A stretch of 11,112 bases of DNA from Pseudomonadota bacterium (GTDB lineage: Bacteria > Pseudomonadota > Alphaproteobacteria > Acetobacterales > Acetobacteraceae). Shown piece after piece: positions 1-6,749 of this stretch (position 1 is the first letter of the stretch; each line of letters starts with the position of its first letter). The stretch is taken from assembly GCA_021826485.1 (NCBI GenBank), contig JAKAZX010000099.1, positions 1 to 11,112 of the forward strand. The letters are read 5' to 3'. A program made the position numbers and the translations under genes. The notes beneath the pieces are model-generated. The model searched no databases, had not been told where the DNA came from, and was given only the letters and a program-made list of their open reading frames with translations.

Positions 1-20
1 GGCCGTCGCGGCGGAGGTAG

Positions 21-1001
21 GACGACGAACTCGCCGGCGCGCTGCGCGCGCGCGTCGGCCGGCCATTCCGCATCGACCCCAGCAGTGATGCGCAGTCCCT
101 GCGCATCCGCGTGCAACTGCCGGACGGCGTGCTGGACGTGCAGGCGCCGCGCAAGCGGCTTTATACCGGCACGGTCTATCTGTTCCTGGTCTGGGTGGTC
201 GGCATCGCGCTGCTGCTGTTCGGCATCGCGGCGCTGTTCATGCGCAACCAGGTGCGCGCCATCCGCCGCCTCGCCGTCGCGGCGGAGGCGTTCGGCCTCG
301 GCCGCGACCGCGAACCGATCAAGCCGGAGGGTGCGGTCGAGGTCCGCCAGGCCGCCACCGCCTTCAACCGCATGCAGGAACGGATTCGCCGCTTCCTCGC
401 CCAGCGGACGGAGATGCTGGCCGGCGTGTCGCACGACCTGCGCACCCCGCTGACGCGGCTCAAGCTCGCGCTCGCCATGCTGCCGCCGGGCAGCGACGCC
501 GCCGGCATGGGCGCCGATGTGGAGGAGATGGAGCGGCTGGTGGAAAGCTACCTCGCCTTCGCCCGCGGCGAGGGCACGGAACAGGCGCGCCCCACCAACC
601 TTGCCGCAGTGCTGGAGGATGTCGCGGCCGGCGCCCGCCGCGCCGGCGCCGACGTGACGGTGGAGGCGCCACCCGCCCTGATCCTGCCGCTGCGGGCCGA
701 GGCGGTGCGGCGGGCGCTGACCAATCTGGTGGACAACGCAAGGCGCCACGCCCGCCGCGTCGCCCTGGTTGCCCTGCGGCTGAACGAGCGCAGCGTGCTG
801 GTCACGGTGGACGACGACGGCCCCGGCATTCCCGAAGCGCAGCGGGAAGACATGTTCCGCCCCTTCGCCTCCGGCGCGGCAGGCGGCACCGGGCTCGGCC
901 TGACCATCGCGCGGGACATCGTGCGCGCGCATGGCGGCGATATCGTGCTGGAGGACAGCCCGCTCGGCGGCCTACGCGCCCGCGTCCGCCTGCCGGTGTG
1001 A
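21..1001 (+). CDS. EnvZ-like sensor histidine kinase, N-terminally incomplete
   Basis: This is the C-terminal part of a membrane sensor kinase of the EnvZ/OmpR type. It autophosphorylates on histidine and passes the phosphate to a response regulator, which is probably encoded off the left edge. Numbering from the only usable start codon, GTG at 111 (296 residues): one membrane segment at about 21-44, a HAMP region at about 45-98, the H-box AGVSHDLRTPL with the phospho-acceptor H108, the N-box TNLVDNARRH (N209), the G1 box DDDGPGIP (about 234-241) and the G2 box GTGLGLTIA (about 259-267). Kinase-like sequence continues upstream of 111 to codon 21 (ALRARVGRPFRIDP), so 111 is probably not the natural start. 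A TAG at 18-20 closes the frame, and the first membrane segment and most of the sensor domain are absent. The cause may be the window edge, a disruption or an assembly fault. The family is secure; the 5' boundary is not. Confidence 0.9.
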   Translation, partial: DDELAGALRARVGRPFRIDPSSDAQSLRIRVQLPDGVLDVQAPRKRLYTGTVYLFLVWVVGIALLLFGIAALFMRNQVRAIRRLAVAAEAFGLGRDREPIKPEGAVEVRQAATAFNRMQERIRRFLAQRTEMLAGVSHDLRTPLTRLKLALAMLPPGSDAAGMGADVEEMERLVESYLAFARGEGTEQARPTNLAAVLEDVAAGARRAGADVTVEAPPALILPLRAEAVRRALTNLVDNARRHARRVALVALRLNERSVLVTVDDDGPGIPEAQREDMFRPFASGAAGGTGLGLTIARDIVRAHGGDIVLEDSPLGGLRARVRLPV

Positions 1002-2108
1002 CCGCACCGGCCCCAGCGCCAGCACCACCGGCAGCCAGAGGATGTACCACATCGGGCTGGGTCCCTTGGTCACCTGGCTGAGGTCCGAGATGCCGGTCAG
1101 CAGCGTGTTCAGCAGCAGTGCGAGCAGCGTCCAGCGCGATGCCGCCGGCTGCGCCCGCCACGCCCCGCGCACCGCCAGCGCCAGCAGCGCCAGCAGCAGC
1201 ACGAGCCCCACCGCGCCGCTGTAGAACAGCGTGGACAGGAACAGGTCGTGCGGGAAATTGTCGGTGGCGCGATCGAGCCGCGCCGACGGGCCGTAGCCGA
1301 ACAGCGGGCGCGCCGCGATCTCCCGCAGCGCCAGCCGCCAGATGTCGAGCCGGCTGGACCAGCCGCGCTCCAACAGCCGCGCCCGCAGCGCGCCGACCAG
1401 CGCCGGCATCGCCGCCGCGGTGAGGGCGATCGCCGCCAGCCCAACCGCCGCCAGCGCTGCCAACCAGCGCGGGCGCGTGCCCAGTAGCAGCAGGCCGAGC
1501 GCGGCGAGCACCGCGATCAGCGGCCCGCGGCTGCCGGTCGCCACGATGAAGCCGAGGCCCAGCAGCGCCGCCGCGCCGTGGCGGAGCGGTTGTCGCCCTG
1601 CCAGCACGCGCGCCGCCGCCAGCAGCACGGCCATGCCGATCACCGCCGCGCCCAGGATCGGGTGGCGCGTTTCCGCCCAGCCGTTCATCCGCCCGTCGGG
1701 GAAGCCGCGCATCAGCGTCAGCGCGAAGCTGACCAGCACGTTCGCCGCCGCCGCCCCGATCAGCACCGAGACCAGCCGTTCCCGCGCCGCGCCGGGTGCG
1801 CCGAACCCGGCCCGGGCGACCAGGAAGAAAGCGAGCGTGTTCAGCCCGTTCCACACCCATAGCAGGTGCGGCCGCAGATCGCCGCCGGCCGCGTGGTCCC
1901 ACAGCGTCGCCAGCGTGAACCAGCCGGTCAGCGCGATGCCGGCGAGGCTGCCGGCATCGGCCGGCCAGGGCGGCCGGCGGCGCTGCTGCCACAGGAACGG
2001 TGCCAGCACGCCGAGATAGAACAGCATCGACCAGGCCGGATTGGGCGCCACCAGCAGGCCGGCGCCGAGCACCAGCGTCAGCGGCATCGCCTGCCAGGGG
2101 CCGGTCAT
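972..2108 (-). CDS. O-antigen ligase / Wzy-like polymerase family membrane protein
   Basis: This is a 378-residue polytopic inner-membrane protein of the O-antigen ligase/polymerase (Wzy_C, WaaL-like) superfamily. Members move lipid-linked glycans onto lipid A core, a protein or a growing chain. Hydrophobic segments run through most of the protein (about 8-40, 55-70, 85-100, 113-133, 150-170, 180-210, 215-235, 295-315, 325-340, 353-367). Family marks are a GSRGPL motif at about 192-197 and the large-loop motif NFPHDLFLSTLFYSG at about 284-298 with H287, the position of the conserved loop histidine. The ATG at 2106-2108 overlaps the TGA of the upstream glycosyltransferase gene (ATGA), indicating translational coupling. 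The reading frame stays open far upstream, but that part is a shadow of the glycosyltransferase gene. The 3' end overlaps the convergent kinase gene by 30 bp. Sequence alone cannot separate ligase, polymerase and protein oligosaccharyltransferase. Confidence 0.85.
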   Translation of the reverse strand: MTGPWQAMPLTLVLGAGLLVAPNPAWSMLFYLGVLAPFLWQQRRRPPWPADAGSLAGIALTGWFTLATLWDHAAGGDLRPHLLWVWNGLNTLAFFLVARAGFGAPGAARERLVSVLIGAAAANVLVSFALTLMRGFPDGRMNGWAETRHPILGAAVIGMAVLLAAARVLAGRQPLRHGAAALLGLGFIVATGSRGPLIAVLAALGLLLLGTRPRWLAALAAVGLAAIALTAAAMPALVGALRARLLERGWSSRLDIWRLALREIAARPLFGYGPSARLDRATDNFPHDLFLSTLFYSGAVGLVLLLALLALAVRGAWRAQPAASRWTLLALLLNTLLTGISDLSQVTKGPSPMWYILWLPVVLALGPVRSHRQADAGA

Positions 2109-3178
2109 CCCGTCCACGGCAGCGCCTCCGGCGCCAGCCGGTCGAACAGGATATCGAGCAGCCGCGCTGCCACCGCCCGCTCGTTGAACAGCGCCAGATA
2201 GCGGGCGCGCCCCGCCGTCGCCATCGCCCGCCGCGCCGCCGGATCGGCGGTCAGAAGCTCGATCTGGCCGATCAGCTCGTCGAAGCTGGCGAAGAACGCC
2301 ATCTCGGCGTCGGAGAACACCGTGTCGTAGCCGGTCGCGCGCTCCATCAGCACCACCAGCCCATTGCCGGCCAGTTGGGCGATGCGGTCGGAACTGTAGA
2401 GGAAATGATCCGGCCGGCGGCTGACGTTCAGGCCGATCGCGCAATCCTCCAGCGCCGCCTGATACGCGGCGCCCGTCAGGTGCGGCCGGCCGAGCAGCCC
2501 GCCGAGACAGGGCCTGAGCCGCGGCAGCCGCGCCAGGATCGCGCGGATGAACGCCTCCATGTCCCATTCCTGCCCGCAGATCAGCCGCAGCGGGCGGGAC
2601 GGGTGGCCGCAGGCATAGAACAGGTCGTGCCCCGGATGCTCGGCGAGGTCCGCCCGGCCGCGCTCGATCGAGGCGTCCGCCGGGTTGGGCAGGAAGGCGA
2701 CGCGCCGGCCGCCGGCGCGCAGGGCGTCCAGCGGCGCGCCGGCGGTGGACAGGAAGGTCGCGTCCACCACGGCGAACTTGCCGGCGATGCGGCGGACGTT
2801 GTCCGGCTCGAACAGCGGGTCCACGTTCCATTGGGCGACGCGGATGGCCGGCAGCGCCTCACGGATCCGCGCGATGGTGGGCGGCAGGATCACGTCGGCA
2901 TGGCCGAGCAGCAGCACGTCCGGCCGGTGATGGCGACAGAATTCCAGCAAAGCGGCGTTGGCGGGCGTCACGCCCAGCTTGCGGCTGCCGAACGGCGCGC
3001 GCGCCCGGGCGATGTCGCGGTCGGAGAAATTCAGCACCAGATGGCCGTTGCGGATCAGCCCGTTGGAGAGCTTCACCGCCACGCCGTGCTGGAAGCCGGG
3101 GCGCAGCCCGAACGGGAAATGGCCGACATGAACGATGGTCAGCGCCCGGGTCGGCGCCGGCGCGGCTTGGCGTGGCAC
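2105..3178 (-). CDS. CgeB-like family 1 glycosyltransferase (GT-B fold)
   Basis: This 357-residue cytoplasmic protein looks like a CgeB-type glycosyltransferase, which moves a sugar from a nucleotide donor to a glycan or lipid acceptor. The N-terminal Rossmann half begins TIVHVGHFPFG (about 14-24) and includes RPDVLLLGHADV (85-96). The C-terminal half, about 240-345, fits the Glyco_trans_1_2 domain, with SSDRIAQLAGNGLVVL (262-277) followed by an ATGYDTVF segment and a helical tail containing RARYLALFNERAVAARL. No signal peptide or membrane segment is visible. The GTG start at 3178 is well supported: AGGAG lies at 3185-3189, 6 nt upstream, and an in-frame TAG at 3188-3190 rules out a longer protein. 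It ends in an ATGA overlap with the O-antigen ligase-like gene, so the pair probably acts in one surface-polysaccharide or glycosylation pathway. Donor and acceptor cannot be inferred. Confidence 0.82.
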   Translation of the reverse strand: MPRQAAPAPTRALTIVHVGHFPFGLRPGFQHGVAVKLSNGLIRNGHLVLNFSDRDIARARAPFGSRKLGVTPANAALLEFCRHHRPDVLLLGHADVILPPTIARIREALPAIRVAQWNVDPLFEPDNVRRIAGKFAVVDATFLSTAGAPLDALRAGGRRVAFLPNPADASIERGRADLAEHPGHDLFYACGHPSRPLRLICGQEWDMEAFIRAILARLPRLRPCLGGLLGRPHLTGAAYQAALEDCAIGLNVSRRPDHFLYSSDRIAQLAGNGLVVLMERATGYDTVFSDAEMAFFASFDELIGQIELLTADPAARRAMATAGRARYLALFNERAVAARLLDILFDRLAPEALPWTG

Positions 3179-3215
3179 CCGCCGCTCCTACACGCGGAGT
3201 CCGGCGGCAACAAGG

Positions 3216-3243
3216 CGCGGCACGACGGGGTGGCCGTGCCGCG
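3216..3243 (-). terminator. Candidate terminator hairpin after rpmB
   Basis: A perfect 8-bp inverted repeat (3216-3223 with 3236-3243, 12-nt loop) starts about 19 nt after the rpmB stop codon. On the minus strand it is followed by CCTTGTTG rather than a true T-run, so it is a weak intrinsic terminator at best. It lies before the glycosyltransferase gene and may separate the ribosomal-protein transcript from the cassette downstream. Confidence 0.35.
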
Positions 3244-3261
3244 GGGCTGCCGCGCCGCCGG

Positions 3262-3558
3262 TCAGGCCGCCGGCTGGCGGGCGCGGGCGCGCAGGATGCG
3301 GCGCTTCAGCGTCAGCGCCTCTTCCGGCAGGCGGGAATTGGGCGTGCCGAGCAGGAACGCGTCGATGCCGCCGTTGCGCTCCACCGTCCGGATGGCGCGG
3401 GTGGACAGCCGCATGGTGACGATCAGCCCCAGCGCGTCGGACAGCAGCGAGGCCGATTGCAGGTTCGGCAGGAAGCGGCGACGGGTCCGGTTATTGGCGT
3501 GGCTGACGTTGTTGCCGGTCAGCACACCCTTGCCCGTGATCTGGCAGCGGCGCGACAT
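3262..3558 (-). CDS. rpmB: 50S ribosomal protein L28
   Basis: This 98-residue basic protein is ribosomal protein L28 (bL28) of the large subunit. The diagnostic N-terminus is MSRRCQITGKGVLTGNNVSH, followed by ANNRTRRRFLPNLQ (about 21-34). The C-terminal half has the LSTRAIRTVERNGGIDAFLL segment (about 51-70). A length near 98 residues is normal for alphaproteobacterial L28. The frame is open upstream to 3651, but the start at 3558 is chosen because it gives the canonical N-terminus and is preceded by GAGGA at 3566-3570 with 7 nt spacing. The gene is apparently monocistronic, with its own promoter at 3623-3651 and a possible weak terminator at 3216-3243. The zinc-binding cysteine pairs of some L28 proteins are not present; only C5 is seen. 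Confidence 0.97.
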   Translation of the reverse strand: MSRRCQITGKGVLTGNNVSHANNRTRRRFLPNLQSASLLSDALGLIVTMRLSTRAIRTVERNGGIDAFLLGTPNSRLPEEALTLKRRILRARARQPAA

Positions 3559-3622
3559 GGGTTGGTCCTCGTGCAAGCGGATGCGCGCAGGGTCGCCCCC
3601 GCGCGCGGCATCGGAAGCGCGG

Positions 3623-3651
3623 CTTATCGCGGGGCCGGGCGGCCGCGTCAA
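3623..3651 (-). promoter_or_regulatory. Sigma-70-type promoter of rpmB
   Basis: On the minus strand, TTGACG (-35, 3646-3651; 5 of 6 consensus) and GATAAG (-10, 3623-3628; 4 of 6) are separated by exactly 17 bp. Transcription would start near 3616, giving a leader of about 58 nt before the rpmB ATG. The -35 lies 11 nt past the stop codon of the upstream 80-residue gene. Confidence 0.65.
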
Positions 3652-3658
3652 GCGGCCG
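3640..3658. repeat. Inverted repeat overlapping the rpmB -35 box
   Basis: A 7-bp perfect inverted repeat (3640-3646 with 3652-3658) has a 5-nt loop that contains most of the rpmB -35 hexamer. It begins a few bases after the stop codon of the 80-residue gene. It could terminate the exporter operon, be an operator, or be chance in GC-rich DNA. There is no T-run on either side. Confidence 0.3.
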
Positions 3659-3662
3659 GCGT

Positions 3663-3905
3663 CTAGTCATCCTCCCGCAATTCCCCGGCGCGGACCGAGG
3701 CGATGGCGCTTTCCAGCACCTGCACGATGCCGGCATCGTCCATGTCGCGGGCCAGCATCTCCAGCGCGCCGCCGAGCAGGGCGGAGGCGATGGCCACCTC
3801 CCCCAGCTTCTGGCCGAGCATGTACTCGATCGCCTTGTCCACCACCGCGCCGGCGTGGCTCAACTCCGCCGGCGTTTCGGGGACGGGCCTGCGTGGTCCG
3901 CTCAT
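3663..3905 (-). CDS. Small helical protein of unknown function
   Basis: I do not recognise a family for this 80-residue protein. After a proline-rich start (MSGPRRPVPETPAEL) it appears largely helical and amphipathic: VVDKAIEYMLGQKLGEVAIA (about 21-40), ALLGGALEMLARDM (about 42-55), VQVLESAIASVRAG (about 61-74), ending in acidic REDD. It has no signal peptide, cysteine pair or clear membrane span. The start at 3905 is favoured over an open extension to 3986 because GAGGAGGA lies at 3911-3918, 5 nt upstream, and because the extension would overlap the exporter gene. It starts 32 bp after the stop codon of the Atm1-like gene and is very probably in the same transcript. A role with the exporter is inference from position only. 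Confidence 0.7.
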   Translation of the reverse strand: MSGPRRPVPETPAELSHAGAVVDKAIEYMLGQKLGEVAIASALLGGALEMLARDMDDAGIVQVLESAIASVRAGELREDD

Positions 3906-3937
3906 CGGCTTCCTCCTCGGTGCGCGCGCACCCGTCG

Positions 3938-5773
3938 TCAGGCCGCCGCGGCCTGCGGCTCCTGCTGTTCGGCCTGCATCGCCCACATGCGCGCATAGAC
4001 GCCGTCGCGCGCCAGCAATTCGGCGTGCGTGCCGCGCTCGGCGACGCGGCCTTCCACCAGCACCAGGATCTGGTCGGCATCGACCACGGTGGACAGGCGA
4101 TGGGCGATGGTCAGCGTCGTGCGGTCGCGCGCCACCGCGCGCAGCGCCGTCTGGATGTCCTGCTCGGTGCGGGTGTCGAGCGCGCTCGTCGCCTCGTCCA
4201 GGATCAGCATGCGCGGGTCCTTCAGGATGGTCCGCGCGATCGCGACCCGCTGCTTCTCCCCGCCCGAGAGCTTCAACCCGCGCTCGCCGACCCGCGTGTC
4301 GTAGCCTTCCGGCAGGCGCAACACGAACTCATGCACCTGCGCCAGCCGCGCCGCGTGCTCGATCTCCTCGCGCGTCGCGTCCGGCCGGCCATAGGCGATG
4401 TTGTAGCGGATCGTGTCGTTGAACAGCACGGTGTCCTGCGGCACCACGCCGATGGCGCTGCGCAGGCTGGCCTGGGTGATGTCGCGCAGGTCGGTGCCGT
4501 CCAGCAGGATGCGCCCGCCGTTCACGTCGTAGAAGCGGAACAGCAACCGGCTGATCGTGGACTTGCCGGCGCCGGTGGGGCCGACGATCGCCAGCGACTT
4601 GCCGGCCGGCACGCGGAAGCTCAGCCCCTTCAGGATCGGCCGGTCGGCGCGGTAGCCGAACTGCACGTCCTCGAACACCAGTTCGCAGGCGCAGTCCGCG
4701 CCATGCACGCGCGGCAGCACGCGCGCGCTGGGCCGGTCGCGCACTTCCTGGTCCGCCCCCAGCAGGCGGAACATCTGCTCCATGTCGATCAGGCCCTGCT
4801 TGATCTCCCGGTACACGAAGCCGAGGAAGTTCAGCGGCTGATAGAGCTGCATCAGATAGGTGTTGGCCAGCACGAACTTGCCGACGGTCATCTTGCCGGC
4901 GGCGATCTCGTCGGCCGCCATCAGCATCACCAGCGCCAGCCCCACCGCGATGATCGCCGCCTGGCCCAGGTTGAGCATGTTCAGCGTCACCTGGCTGCGC
5001 ACCGCGGCGCGCTCGTAGCGCGACAGCGCCTCGTCGTAACGGCGGACTTCGTGCGCCTCGTTGCCGAAATACTTCACCGTCTCGTAATTCAGCAGGCTGT
5101 CCAGCGCCTTGGTCTGCGCGTCGCTTTCCACCTCGTTCATCAGCCGGCGGAAGCGCACGCGCCAGTTGGTGAATCCGAGGGTAAAGCCGATGTACAGGCC
5201 GACGGCCACCAGCGTCAGCGCGGCATAGCGCCAGTCGAACAACCGCCAGAACATGAAGGCGACCAGCAGCACTTCCAGCAGCGTCGGCAGGATGTTGAAC
5301 ACCGCCAGCCGCAGCACATTCTCGATGCCCTTGGTGCCGCGGTCGATATTGCGGGAAACGCCGCCGGTCTGCCGGTCCAGGTGGAAGCGCAGCGACAGCC
5401 GGTGCAGATGCTCGAAGGTCTCGCGCGCCACCCGGCGCACCGCCCGCTGCTGCACCGCGGCGAACACCGCGTCCCGCAGTTCGCCGAACCCGGCCGAGGC
5501 GACCCGCAGCAGGCCGTAGCCGACGATCAGCGCCACCGGCACCGCCAGCATCCCGTGCGGCCCCTTCGGCGCGATCGCGTCCACCACGCGGCCGTAGATC
5601 ACCGGCACGAACACTGTTGCCGCCTTGGCGGCGATCAGGAACAGGGCGGCGGCCACCACCCGCGCATGCGACCGGTAGTCGCCGCGCGGCCACAGATAGG
5701 GCAGCAGGGAACGGATGGTGGCCAGCGCCGAACGGGGCGCCGGCGAAGATGACACGGCGGACATGGGCGCCAT
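3938..5773 (-). CDS. Atm1/HMT1-family ABC exporter, fused permease-ATPase
   Basis: This 611-residue half-transporter belongs to the Atm1 (ABCB7/HMT1) group of inner-membrane homodimeric exporters. Characterised relatives move glutathione-linked or metal-linked compounds. The membrane domain (about 35-335) carries Atm1-type signatures: FHLDRQTGGVSRNIDRGTKG (130-149), LNYETVKYFGNE (228-239) and FVYREIKQGLIDMEQMF (319-335). The ATPase domain (about 365-600) is complete: Walker A GPTGAGKS (398-405), Q-loop Q446, signature LSGGE (503-507), Walker B MLILDE (522-527) with catalytic E527, and switch H558. Starts at 5773 and 5764 are both possible; neither has a strong ribosome-binding site. The small helical gene follows 32 bp downstream, and the Nudix gene is divergent across a 76-bp gap. 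The glutathione-conjugate or metal substrate is inferred from the family, not seen. Confidence 0.93.
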   Translation of the reverse strand: MAPMSAVSSSPAPRSALATIRSLLPYLWPRGDYRSHARVVAAALFLIAAKAATVFVPVIYGRVVDAIAPKGPHGMLAVPVALIVGYGLLRVASAGFGELRDAVFAAVQQRAVRRVARETFEHLHRLSLRFHLDRQTGGVSRNIDRGTKGIENVLRLAVFNILPTLLEVLLVAFMFWRLFDWRYAALTLVAVGLYIGFTLGFTNWRVRFRRLMNEVESDAQTKALDSLLNYETVKYFGNEAHEVRRYDEALSRYERAAVRSQVTLNMLNLGQAAIIAVGLALVMLMAADEIAAGKMTVGKFVLANTYLMQLYQPLNFLGFVYREIKQGLIDMEQMFRLLGADQEVRDRPSARVLPRVHGADCACELVFEDVQFGYRADRPILKGLSFRVPAGKSLAIVGPTGAGKSTISRLLFRFYDVNGGRILLDGTDLRDITQASLRSAIGVVPQDTVLFNDTIRYNIAYGRPDATREEIEHAARLAQVHEFVLRLPEGYDTRVGERGLKLSGGEKQRVAIARTILKDPRMLILDEATSALDTRTEQDIQTALRAVARDRTTLTIAHRLSTVVDADQILVLVEGRVAERGTHAELLARDGVYARMWAMQAEQQEPQAAAA

Positions 5774-5849
5774 GTGGCATGGCCCCGCCGCGTTTCAAAC
5801 CACACCGCCGCACAGCCGCCGTGCTTGTGGCGCGCGCGCCGCCCCCCAC
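5774..5849. promoter_or_regulatory. Divergent promoter region, exporter / Nudix gene
   Basis: This 76-bp gap separates two genes transcribed away from each other, so it should hold promoters for both. The only AT-rich patch is TTTCAAA at 5793-5799. I could not fit a well-spaced -35/-10 pair in either direction, and no clear Shine-Dalgarno sequence precedes either start. The assignment rests on gene arrangement. Confidence 0.35.
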
Positions 5850-6707
5850 ATGCGCGGGGTGGAACGGCTGCTGCAACACGTTTCGGCATGCAACAATGCC
5901 CGCCTGCCCGGCGTGCGGCTGCGGCTGTGCGTCGGCAAGGCGATCATCGGCTATCTCCGGCCGGACCTTGCCGGCACGCTCGCCGCCTTCCCCGAACTCG
6001 GGCCGACCCCCGGCGGGCTGGCGCTGCGCGATCCGGCGGCGCTGCCCGACATCCTGCGCACCCTGGCCGATCAGGGAGCGTTCCGCTGGCGGGGGGAGGC
6101 GTTCGATGTCCGCGCCGAGCCGAACGGCCCGGTGTTGACCCAGGCCGACCGCGGCGCGCTGCCGCTGCTGGGACTGGTCTCGGTGGGCGTGCATGTCAAC
6201 GGGCTGGTGCGGCGTAGCGACGGGCTGCATGTCTGGATCGGCCGGCGCGCGCCGGACAAGCATCTCGACCCCGACAAGCTCGATCATCTGGTCGCCGGCG
6301 GCGTCCCGGCCGGCCTGTCGCCGCAGGCGACGCTGGTGAAGGAAGCGGCGGAGGAAGCGGCGATTCCCGCCGAGCTGGCGGTGCGCGCGGTGCCGGTCGG
6401 CCGCATCGCCTATGCGATGGAGCGGCCGGAAGGGCTGCGGCGCGACCTGCTGCTCTGCTACGACCTCGACCTGCCGGAGGATTTCGTCCCCCGCCCCGCG
6501 GACGGCGAGGTCGCGGACTTCATGCTGTGGCCGGTCGCCCGCGTGCTGGAAACGGTGTCGGCGGGCGACACGTTCAAGTTCAACGTCAATCTGGTCCTGA
6601 TCGACCTGTTCATCCGCCACGGCCTGATCGAGGACGCGGAGGCCGCGCGGCTGCGCGCGGCCCTGTCGCAGCCGGCGCGCGGCGCCCCGGGCACGCCGGC
6701 CCCGTAA
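5850..6707 (+). CDS. DUF4743 / Nudix hydrolase family protein
   Basis: This 285-residue protein resembles the two-domain DUF4743-Nudix family related to yeast YJR142W and to Nudix domains attached to plant and fungal thiamin pyrophosphokinases. Such enzymes hydrolyse nucleoside or thiamin-type diphosphates. The N-terminal DUF4743-like part (about 5-105) begins HVSACNNARLPGVRLRLCVG. The Nudix domain (about 110-260) opens with LPLLGLVSVGVHVNGLV. Its Nudix box lies at about 150-172, AGGVPAGLSP then KEAAEEAAIP: the classical first Glu is Leu, Arg is Lys and the final Gly is Ala, while the metal-binding E-x-x-E-E core is kept. As far as I recall, the Leu/Ser and Lys changes are normal in this branch. 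Start choice is uncertain: ATG 5850 gives the expected N-terminus, GTG 5859 is an alternative, and the open frame back to 5715 lies inside the divergent exporter gene. The substrate is unknown. Confidence 0.85.
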   Translation: MRGVERLLQHVSACNNARLPGVRLRLCVGKAIIGYLRPDLAGTLAAFPELGPTPGGLALRDPAALPDILRTLADQGAFRWRGEAFDVRAEPNGPVLTQADRGALPLLGLVSVGVHVNGLVRRSDGLHVWIGRRAPDKHLDPDKLDHLVAGGVPAGLSPQATLVKEAAEEAAIPAELAVRAVPVGRIAYAMERPEGLRRDLLLCYDLDLPEDFVPRPADGEVADFMLWPVARVLETVSAGDTFKFNVNLVLIDLFIRHGLIEDAEAARLRAALSQPARGAPGTPAP

Positions 6708-6718
6708 CCCGGCCGGGG

Positions 6719-6742
6719 GCCGGCGGAGGACAACCCGCCGGC
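6719..6742. terminator. Hairpin between convergent Nudix and DUF4167 genes
   Basis: A perfect 8-bp GC stem (6719-6726 with 6735-6742, 8-nt loop) lies in the 42-bp gap between two convergent stop codons. It could serve both directions as a symmetric terminator. Neither strand shows a T-run, so the assignment rests on position and stem quality. Confidence 0.45.
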
Positions 6743-6749
6743 AGGCCGG

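Noticed and set aside
2109..2831. Open extension of the O-antigen ligase-like frame to 619 residues
   Set aside because: The extra residues are an out-of-frame shadow of the glycosyltransferase; ATG 2108 overlapping its stop codon is a better start.
2000..5752. A 1250-codon plus-strand open frame opposite the glycosyltransferase, rpmB and ABC exporter genes
   Set aside because: It is antisense to four well-identified genes and has the Arg/Gln/His-rich composition expected of a GC-driven shadow frame; no recognisable domain.
5715..5849. N-terminal extension of the Nudix protein to a 330-residue form
   Set aside because: It would lie within the divergent exporter gene and both promoters, and the extra residues are low complexity; the family N-terminus fits a start near 5850.
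6300..6365. Inactive Nudix enzyme because the Nudix box departs from the consensus
   Set aside because: The metal-binding E-x-x-E-E core is present and, as far as I recall, the changed positions are typical of the DUF4743-linked branch.
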